Shown here piece by piece: positions 8,091 through 13,277 of a DNA stretch of 13,277 nt. The stretch comes from Pseudorhodobacter antarcticus (GTDB lineage: Bacteria; Pseudomonadota; Alphaproteobacteria; Rhodobacterales; Rhodobacteraceae). Position numbers and translations under genes: made by a program. Location of the stretch: contig CAMDHB010000055.1 of assembly GCA_945897655.1 (NCBI GenBank), positions 1 to 13,277 on the forward strand, given 5' to 3'. How positions within the stretch are numbered: the first letter of the stretch is position 1; each line of letters starts with the position of its first letter. The notes beneath the pieces are model-generated. The model was not told the DNA's origin and ran no database searches. It saw only the letters and a list, made by a program, of their open reading frames with translations.

Positions 8091-8246
8091 CAGGCAATCC
8101 GGTTGGTTATCTGACCCAAGTTAACCCCCCATTGCCGCGCATCGGAAGGGGGTAGGGGGAAAGTCGTGCGTTTCCGTGCAAGTCTGCCTGTTTTTTGGGC
8201 GGAAAACCCTCTGCCTGAGGGGCGTTTCCTGGGCTATGCTGGTCCT
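8091..8246. other. Divergent intergenic region between the Anbu operon and the exonuclease gene
   Basis: This 156-base gap separates two outward-reading units and should contain the promoters of both. It includes G-rich runs around 8146-8160, a short hairpin (CCCTC at 8207-8211 pairing with GAGGG at 8217-8221) and a possible minus-10 box close to the exonuclease start. No clear operator or riboswitch is seen. Confidence 0.55.
8235..8240 (+). promoter_or_regulatory. Possible minus-10 box for a leaderless exonuclease mRNA
   Basis: TATGCT lies 6 bases before ATG 8247, which would put transcription start on or next to the start codon. There is no Shine-Dalgarno sequence before this ATG, which fits a leaderless message. 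No convincing minus-35 element is present, so the call is tentative. Confidence 0.3.
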
Positions 8247-9197
8247 ATGGCGCGTGACCCGGTTCTGACCTTCACCCAAAAGGGCATCTATTGCCCGGAT
8301 GGCGATTTCTACATTGACCCGACTCGTGGGGTTGGGCGAGCCTTGGTGACGCATGGCCATTCCGATCATGCCCGGCGCGGCAGCGACAGCTATCTGTGCA
8401 CCCATGCCGCCCTGCCTGTGATCCGCCACCGTCTGGGGCGCATCACGGCGGAAGGCGTGGCTTATGGCGAGCGGCGGCAGATTGGCGCGGTTTTGGTGTC
8501 CTTTCACCCCGCAGGCCATGTGCCGGGGTCGGCGCAGATCAGGGTGGAACGGGCAGGTGAGGTCTGGGTCGTCTCGGGCGATTACAAGGTCACCGATGAC
8601 GGGTTTTGCGAGGCGTTTGCGCCGGTTCCCTGCCACACCTTCATCACCGAATGCACCTTTGGCCTGCCGATTTTCCAATGGCAGCGCGATACACTGGTTC
8701 TGGCTGATATCGCCGCTTGGTGGGCGCGGAATGCGGGAGAGGGGCGGATTTCGGTCCTCGCCGCCTATTCCTTTGGCAAGGCGCAGCGGTTGATCGCGGG
8801 CATCCCGCCGCAGGGGCCGATTTATGCCCATGACGCGGTGCAGGAAGTGACGGATGTGCTGCGGGATCAGGGTTATCCCCTTGGCCCGACCTTCCGCATC
8901 GACGGCACCGTGCCCCGCGATGCCCTGATCATCGCGCCGCCGAATGTTCTGAACAGCGATTGGGCGGCGGATCTGGGGCCGGTTTCGGTGGGCTTCGCCT
9001 CAGGCTGGATGGCGCTGGGGGCGCGGCGCAAGGGGGTGGGGGCGGCCTTTACCCTGTCGGACCACGCCGATTGGCCGGGGCTGTTGCATGCGGTGCGCGA
9101 AACTGGGGCGACGCAGGTGTTTGCCACCCACGGCTATGTCGAACCCTTCCGCCGCTGGCTGGCCGAGGCGGGCTATGACGCGGGAATTGTCCGGTGA
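8247..9197 (+). CDS. Ligase-associated DNA exonuclease (metallo-beta-lactamase fold)
   Basis: This 316-residue protein has the MBL/beta-CASP nuclease layout. THGHSDHARRG at 35-45 is the HxHxDH metal motif (His36, His38, Asp40, His41). His91 in HPAGHVPGS, Asp112 in SGDYK, His273 in SDHADW and His295 in THGYVEPF are the further expected ligands. The family (Exo of the LigC/Lhr/Exo/PdeM repair cluster) degrades DNA ends. All ligands are present, so it should be active. I chose ATG 8247 because relatives start just before LTFTQKGIYCPDGDFYIDP. A GTG at 8166 with an AGGGGGA site would add 27 residues that do not look conserved. The stop overlaps the GTG of the coreless ligase gene by GTGA. Confidence 0.9.
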   Translation: MARDPVLTFTQKGIYCPDGDFYIDPTRGVGRALVTHGHSDHARRGSDSYLCTHAALPVIRHRLGRITAEGVAYGERRQIGAVLVSFHPAGHVPGSAQIRVERAGEVWVVSGDYKVTDDGFCEAFAPVPCHTFITECTFGLPIFQWQRDTLVLADIAAWWARNAGEGRISVLAAYSFGKAQRLIAGIPPQGPIYAHDAVQEVTDVLRDQGYPLGPTFRIDGTVPRDALIIAPPNVLNSDWAADLGPVSVGFASGWMALGARRKGVGAAFTLSDHADWPGLLHAVRETGATQVFATHGYVEPFRRWLAEAGYDAGIVR

Positions 9198-9985
9198 TCG
9201 CCTTTGCCGCCATGCTGGCCGGGTTTCCTGACACGCTGCCCGCCTATCTGGCGCAAGCGCCCGAGGCTGACCGCACCGCCGCCCATGCCCTGCTGTCCGG
9301 CCAACGCCCGCGCCGGGTGGCGGGACTGGACGCGTTGCTGCATTGGGCGGCCGAAGTGGCAGGGGTGCCCGACTGGCTGGTTGCAGCGTCGCTGGCAGCC
9401 AGTGGCGACCGCGCCGAAACCGCCGCCCTTATGCTGCCCCCCGCCACCGGAACGCCCCCGACACTGGCCGAGGTGATCAGCGCCCTAGACCGCGCCACCC
9501 CAATCACCGCCCATGCCACCCTTCTGGCCCTGTGGTCTCGCCTGCCGCCACTCGCCAACTATTCTGTCAACCGACTGGCCAGCGGCACGTTCCGGACCAC
9601 CTATCCCGCCCCCGCAAAACCCACCTCCGGCCCCGGCGGATCGGTGCTGGCGGTGATGATTCTGGCGCAAGCCGCCAGCACCGAGATCACCCTGGCCCTG
9701 TGGCAGGACACCACCCCCATCCCCATCGCCCGCCTGCCGCTGACCTTGGCCCAAACCCCGCAGATCATGGCCTGGGTCCGCGCCAATGTGGCAGGGCGTT
9801 TTGGCCCGGTGCGGCAGGTGCCCCCGGTTCAGGTGTTTGCCATCACCTTTCAGGGCCTGACCCGCAATGCCCGCCGCAAAAGCGGGTACGAACTGCACGG
9901 CGCGCAGATCGTGGAGTGGCTGCCTGACGCGCAGGCCGATGCCTTGCAGGTACTGCACGAACAGGCGGCAGCACACGCGCTCTGA
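9194..9985 (+). CDS. Ligase-like protein lacking the nucleotidyltransferase core
   Basis: This 263-residue protein aligns by eye with both ends of ATP-dependent DNA ligases of the exonuclease-linked type, which are usually a little over 500 residues. Residues 1-135 match the N-terminal DNA-binding domain: PDWLVAASLAASGDRAETAALMLP is the landmark at 59-82, and LWSRLPPLANYSVNRLASGTFR at 113-134 the end of that domain, where relatives have a similar FNKLLTGSFR-like segment. Residues 150-255 match the C-terminal OB-fold: VLAVMILAQA, ALW, MAWVRANVAGRFGPVR at 192-207, VFAITFQGLTRNARRKSG at 214-231. The adenylation domain with the KxDG lysine, expected between them, is replaced by a short Pro/Gly linker (PAPAKPTSGPGG). 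The frame is intact, so it may be an expressed non-catalytic protein or a remnant of an in-frame deletion. GTG 9194 overlaps the exonuclease stop. Confidence 0.8.
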   Translation: MIAFAAMLAGFPDTLPAYLAQAPEADRTAAHALLSGQRPRRVAGLDALLHWAAEVAGVPDWLVAASLAASGDRAETAALMLPPATGTPPTLAEVISALDRATPITAHATLLALWSRLPPLANYSVNRLASGTFRTTYPAPAKPTSGPGGSVLAVMILAQAASTEITLALWQDTTPIPIARLPLTLAQTPQIMAWVRANVAGRFGPVRQVPPVQVFAITFQGLTRNARRKSGYELHGAQIVEWLPDAQADALQVLHEQAAAHAL

Positions 9986-10029
9986 AACCGCCTTTCCGCC
10001 ACTGCTGCGACGGACCAACCGCTCTGGCC

Positions 10030-10059
10030 TTGAACCCCCGCCCCCTTCGCCCCTAGATA
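10030..10059 (+). promoter_or_regulatory. Candidate promoter of pepF
   Basis: TTGAAC at 10030-10035 and TAGATA at 10054-10059 are separated by 18 bases and lie 27 bases before the pepF start, in the only sizeable gap (101 bases) on this side. This resembles a housekeeping sigma-factor promoter. Confidence 0.45.
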
Positions 10060-10086
10060 GCGGCAACCCAAGGAAAGGTTCCGTCC

Positions 10087-11913
10087 ATGTCATTGCCCCT
10101 GCCCCGCCCGCTTTATGACGCCAATGCCGCCTCTGGTTCCTTTGGCGATCTGCCGGAATGGGACCTGACCGACCTTTACCCCGCCCCCGACAGCCCCGAA
10201 TTTTCAACCGACATGGCCCGGCTGAAACAATCCTGCGCCGGGTTCGCGGCGAGTTACGAGGGCAAGTTGGCCAGTCTGGATGCGGCGGCTCTGCTGGATT
10301 GCGTGCAGTCTTACGAGCAGATCGATACCGTGGCAGGCCGGATCATGTCCTATGCGGGCCTGCGGTATTACCAGAACACAATGGACAGCGACCGCGCCAA
10401 GTTCATGGCCGACGCGCAGGATCAGGTCACGGATTTCACCACTTCGCTGGTCTTCTTCACGCTGGAATTCAACCGGCTGGAAGATGCCCACCTGTCAGCC
10501 CTGATCGCTGCGAACGCCGACCTTGCCCGCTACAAACCCGTCTTCGACCGCCTGCGGGCCATGCGGCCCTACCAACTGTCGGATGAGTTGGAAAAGTTCC
10601 TGCATGACGAAAGCGTTGTGGGGGCAAGCGCCTGGAACCGCCTGTTTGACGAGACGATGGCGGGGCTGATGTTCTCGGTTGCCGGTCAGGATGAAGACCT
10701 GAACCTTGAAGCCACCCTGAACCTGTTGACCGACACCGACCGCACCAAGCGCGAGGCGGCGGCGCGGGCGCTGGCCTTGGTGTTTGACAAGAATATCAAG
10801 CTCTTCGCCCGGGTTCACAACACGCTTGCCAAGGAAAAGGAAATCCACGACCGCTGGCGCAAAATGCCCACCCCCCAGACCGGACGGCATCTGTCCAACC
10901 ATGTCGAGCCTGAGGTGGTGGAAGCCCTGCGCAATGCCGTCGTGGCCGCCTATCCGAAACTTTCCCACCGCTACTACCGGCTCAAGGCGAAATGGATGGG
11001 GCTGGACCGCTTGCAAGTCTGGGACCGCAACGCGCCTTTGCCCATCGAAACCCCGCGTCTGGTGGGCTGGGAGGAGGCGCGCGAAACCGTGCAATCCGCC
11101 TATGCCGCCTTTGACCCCCGCATGGCCGACCTGTCCGAACCCTTCTTCACCAAAGGCTGGATTGACGCAGGCGTGAAGCCCGGCAAGGCCCCCGGTGCGT
11201 TCGCCCACCCGACCGTGACCACCGTTCACCCCTATGTCATGCTGAACTATCTGGGAAAACCGCGCGATGTCATGACCTTGGCGCATGAACTCGGCCACGG
11301 TGTCCATCAGGTTCTGGCGGCGGGTCAGGGGGAACTGTGGTCCTCGACCCCGCTGACCCTGGCCGAAACCGCGTCTGTTTTCGGCGAAATGCTGACCTTC
11401 CGCAAACTGCTGGACGGCGCGAAAACCCCCGCCGAACGCAAGACCCTGCTGGCTGGCAAGGTCGAGGATATGATCAACACCGTCGTCCGCCAAATCGCCT
11501 TTTACGATTTCGAATGCAAACTGCACGCAGCCCGCGCCAAGGGGGAACTGACCCCCGATGACATCAATGCCCTCTGGATGTCGATCCAGGCCGAATCTTT
11601 GGGCGATGCCTTTGATTTCATGGACGGTTACGAAACTTTCTGGGCCTATATTCCCCACTTCGTCCACTCGCCCTTCTACGTCTATGCCTATGCCTTTGGC
11701 GACGGCCTCGTGAACGCCCTTTACGCCGTTTACGCCGAGGGCCTGCCGGGGTTTGAGGAGAAGTATTTCGACATGCTCAAGGCCGGCGGTTCCAAGCATC
11801 ACAAGGAACTTCTGGCCCCCTTCGGTCTTGACGCGTCCGACCCCAAGTTCTGGGACAAGGGCCTGTCCATGATCGCAGCCTTCATCGACGAGTTGGAGGC
11901 GATGGAGGGATGA
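10087..11913 (+). CDS. pepF: M3-family oligoendopeptidase F
   Basis: This 608-residue protein has the usual length of PepF-type zinc metallopeptidases. The zinc site is HELGH at residues 400-404 (His400, Glu401, His404), and Glu427 in LAETASVFGE is the third ligand. The N-terminus (FGDLPEWDLTDLYP) and the C-terminal PFYVYAYAFGDGLVNALY region are typical of the family. It cleaves short peptides in the cytoplasm, probably in peptide recycling; no signal peptide is seen. AAGGAAAGG at 10071-10079 lies 7 bases before the ATG and supports the start. A candidate promoter lies upstream. The stop overlaps the ATG of the methyltransferase gene by ATGA, so the two are likely translated from one message. 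Confidence 0.95.
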   Translation: MSLPLPRPLYDANAASGSFGDLPEWDLTDLYPAPDSPEFSTDMARLKQSCAGFAASYEGKLASLDAAALLDCVQSYEQIDTVAGRIMSYAGLRYYQNTMDSDRAKFMADAQDQVTDFTTSLVFFTLEFNRLEDAHLSALIAANADLARYKPVFDRLRAMRPYQLSDELEKFLHDESVVGASAWNRLFDETMAGLMFSVAGQDEDLNLEATLNLLTDTDRTKREAAARALALVFDKNIKLFARVHNTLAKEKEIHDRWRKMPTPQTGRHLSNHVEPEVVEALRNAVVAAYPKLSHRYYRLKAKWMGLDRLQVWDRNAPLPIETPRLVGWEEARETVQSAYAAFDPRMADLSEPFFTKGWIDAGVKPGKAPGAFAHPTVTTVHPYVMLNYLGKPRDVMTLAHELGHGVHQVLAAGQGELWSSTPLTLAETASVFGEMLTFRKLLDGAKTPAERKTLLAGKVEDMINTVVRQIAFYDFECKLHAARAKGELTPDDINALWMSIQAESLGDAFDFMDGYETFWAYIPHFVHSPFYVYAYAFGDGLVNALYAVYAEGLPGFEEKYFDMLKAGGSKHHKELLAPFGLDASDPKFWDKGLSMIAAFIDELEAMEG

Positions 11914-12740
11914 CCAAGCCCGACCTGGACATCGCCCGCCGCGAGATGCTGGAAACCAATCAGGCCCAACGCGCCTATTATGACCAGACTGATGGCGGCG
12001 CGATTTCTGAGGTCAATGGTTGGGGCACCAATCTGTGGCGGGCCATGCGGCAGCGCGCGCTGAAATCGGTGTCCGGGGCCCAGCGCGCCCGGGTCTATGA
12101 CGTGCATCGCCGCTGGCTGGGCGATCTGTCACAGATGAAGGTGCTGGATCTGGGGGCGGGCCACGGCTCGCCCCTCAGCCAGTATCTGGCGGAAAACGCT
12201 GGGGTCTATCACGCGCTGGATCTGGCCCCCACGCAGATTGCCCAGTTGCAAGACCGGATAGGTGCTGCGCCAAACCGGGTTTTTTCGGTGGGGGATTTCC
12301 TGTCGGATGACTATGCCGAGGCGGATTTCGACATGATCTACGCCCATTCGGTCTTTCACCACTTCCGCCACATGGATGTGATGCTGGACCGAGTTGCCCA
12401 AAAGCTCGCACCGGGTGGGCATATCATCTCCTATGACCCCTTGGAAACTTGGGTACCCATCCGGTTGATCCGCCGCGCTTACCGCCCGTTCCAGACCGAC
12501 CGCGATTGGGAATACCCCTTTGACGCGCCCGCCGTTGCCCAGATCGCGGGCCGGTTTCAGGTGATCGACAGGCTTGGCGTTTTTGGCCGGGGCAAATGGG
12601 CGCTGGTGCTGGGTATCCTCAGCCCCCGTCTTGCCACCCGCTGGGGCGACAAGTTGTTTGCATCCGACTTTGACCGACCGCAGACGGACCGCGACATCCG
12701 CGCCAGCCTGCATGTCAGCTTTCTGCTGAAGGCCAAGTGA
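11910..12740 (+). CDS. Class I SAM-dependent methyltransferase
   Basis: This 276-residue protein has a Rossmann-type methyltransferase core at about 75-175. VLDLGAGHGSPLSQYL at 78-93 is motif I, the acidic ALDLAP around Asp104 ends the second strand, GDFLSDD at 128-134 holds the motif III-like aspartate, and FDMIYAHSVFHHF at 140-152 followed by LAPGGHIISYDP at 166-177 complete the fold. The C-terminal 100 residues are probably a substrate-binding part; FGRGKWALVLGIL is near 225-237. The substrate cannot be deduced. The start overlaps the pepF stop (ATGA). The stop is directly next to the stop of the convergent attachment-protein gene. Confidence 0.88.
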   Translation: MTKPDLDIARREMLETNQAQRAYYDQTDGGAISEVNGWGTNLWRAMRQRALKSVSGAQRARVYDVHRRWLGDLSQMKVLDLGAGHGSPLSQYLAENAGVYHALDLAPTQIAQLQDRIGAAPNRVFSVGDFLSDDYAEADFDMIYAHSVFHHFRHMDVMLDRVAQKLAPGGHIISYDPLETWVPIRLIRRAYRPFQTDRDWEYPFDAPAVAQIAGRFQVIDRLGVFGRGKWALVLGILSPRLATRWGDKLFASDFDRPQTDRDIRASLHVSFLLKAK

Positions 12741-13130
12741 TCAGGCCAGTGACACCGCCCCGGCAAAGTGCCCGGGCAGGTCATGCAGCGGGATTTTGAC
12801 CAGATCCTTGTGCAATTCCGCCGCAATATGAGCATGCAGCGCTCTCGGCAGATCCTGCCGGATTTCGCCCAGCATCTTGGGCCCCGCAACCAGCACAATC
12901 CGGTCATAACCGCCCTTGGCCCATTCGGCGGCCAGCATCTTGGCGGCATGTTTGCCAAGGTGGACCCGTTCGGCACCCTCTTTCGGGCTGTGGCCTTGGA
13001 CATGGGCAATCCCAGCCGCCGTCAGTTCGGCCTTTGTATGGGTGATCTCGGCCAAACCCTCCTCATGGGTGTGAACCAGACGGTAGTTTTCGTCGTTCAG
13101 CAGCAGATACAGGGTGACAATCGGTTTCAT
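12741..13130 (-). CDS. Host attachment/baeRF-like protein
   Basis: This 129-residue protein starts MKPIVTLYLLLNDENYRLVH and contains ERVHLGKHAAKMLAAEW and YDRIVLVAGPKMLGEIRQDL, the pattern of the small proteins annotated as required for attachment to host cells and grouped with bacterial eRF1-like (baeRF) folds. The family role is poorly known; a link to ribosomes or RNA is suggested by the fold. I chose ATG 13130 because relatives begin there and GAGGA lies about 6 bases upstream; the longer frame to 13244 reads through the inverted repeat and is unlikely. Its stop meets the methyltransferase stop with no gap, so neither gene has space for its own terminator outside the other's coding sequence. 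Confidence 0.8.
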   Translation of the reverse strand: MKPIVTLYLLLNDENYRLVHTHEEGLAEITHTKAELTAAGIAHVQGHSPKEGAERVHLGKHAAKMLAAEWAKGGYDRIVLVAGPKMLGEIRQDLPRALHAHIAAELHKDLVKIPLHDLPGHFAGAVSLA

Positions 13131-13277
13131 GGTGCATCCTCGCGGTTGATCTGCGCAAAGATGTATCAGCCCCGCGCCCCTCGCGGATTGATCTGGCTCA
13201 AGTCTCAGAGCGGGATGAGTTTTCATGGAACCATGAAAACTCATCCCGCTTTAGTCAAGTGGCGTCCAGGGCCAGGG
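13131..13277. other. Intergenic region at the right edge
   Basis: These 147 bases hold the leader of the attachment-protein gene and a large inverted repeat. On the minus strand the last bases read LALDAT followed by TGA at 13257-13255. This could be the end of another minus-strand gene beginning outside the window, but it is too short to judge. Confidence 0.4.
13209..13250. repeat. Perfect 20-bp inverted repeat with a 2-base centre
   Basis: The arm at 13209-13228 (AGCGGGATGAGTTTTCATGG) is the exact reverse complement of 13231-13250, with AA between them. It would form a very stable hairpin or cruciform, with the innermost pairs open to make a loop. Only short T runs follow on either strand (CTTTAG on the plus strand), so it is not a textbook intrinsic terminator. 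It lies 79 to 120 bases upstream of the attachment-protein start and 5 bases past a possible minus-strand stop. Alternatives are a terminator, an interspersed palindromic repeat or a regulator site. Confidence 0.9.

Noticed and set aside
9986..10086. Remnant of the missing ligase core downstream of the coreless gene
   Set aside because: The gap contains only a candidate promoter and ribosome site. No translated frame shows a KxDG-like adenylation motif.
10495..11802. Minus-strand open frame of 435 codons
   Set aside because: It lies opposite pepF, which has a complete HELGH zinc site and family-typical ends. The antisense translation has no recognisable domain.
1..13277. tRNA, rRNA, CRISPR array, insertion sequence or prophage genes
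   Set aside because: No cloverleaf, repeated spacer pattern, transposase, integrase or phage motif was seen on either strand by eye.

Overview
The window looks like chromosomal DNA of a Rhodobacteraceae-type alphaproteobacterium. The DNA is GC-rich, genes are tightly packed with GTGA, ATGA and TGATG overlaps, and the recognisable proteins (SUV3/MgpS-like helicase, Anbu, ligase-associated exonuclease, PepF, baeRF-type attachment protein) resemble those of that group. The taxonomic call is inference from protein similarity recalled from memory. No rRNA, tRNA, CRISPR array, insertion sequence or phage gene was seen. No stretch longer than about 160 bases lacks a gene.

Layout. Positions 1-2876 (minus strand) hold an exported TPR protein followed by a large SUV3-like helicase that runs off the left edge. 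Divergent from it, 2939-4158 (plus) holds a small SCP2-type lipid-binding protein translationally coupled to an alpha/beta hydrolase. Positions 4166-8090 (minus) form one compact four-gene operon, read from 8090 leftwards: circularly permuted ATP-grasp protein, alpha-E (DUF403) protein, transglutaminase-like protein and the proteasome-like peptidase Anbu. Divergent from that, 8247-9985 (plus) holds the ligase-associated MBL-fold DNA exonuclease and an overlapping ligase-like gene that encodes only the N-terminal DNA-binding and C-terminal OB-fold parts, with no nucleotidyltransferase core. Positions 10087-12740 (plus) hold an M3-family oligoendopeptidase F and an overlapping SAM-dependent methyltransferase. 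Positions 12741-13130 (minus) hold a host-attachment/baeRF-like protein whose stop codon abuts that of the methyltransferase. The right edge carries a perfect 20-bp-arm inverted repeat.

Functionally, the most coherent system is the Anbu operon. An ATP-grasp ligase and an alpha-E partner are predicted in published comparative genomics to make an amide- or peptide-linked product. The transglutaminase-fold protein and the proteasome-like peptidase would process or degrade it. The substrate is not known to me and cannot be read from the sequence. The most unusual single gene is the coreless ligase. It stays in frame and coupled to an intact exonuclease, yet it lacks the lysine-containing catalytic motif, and the helicase and phosphoesterase that usually complete this repair cluster are not in the window.
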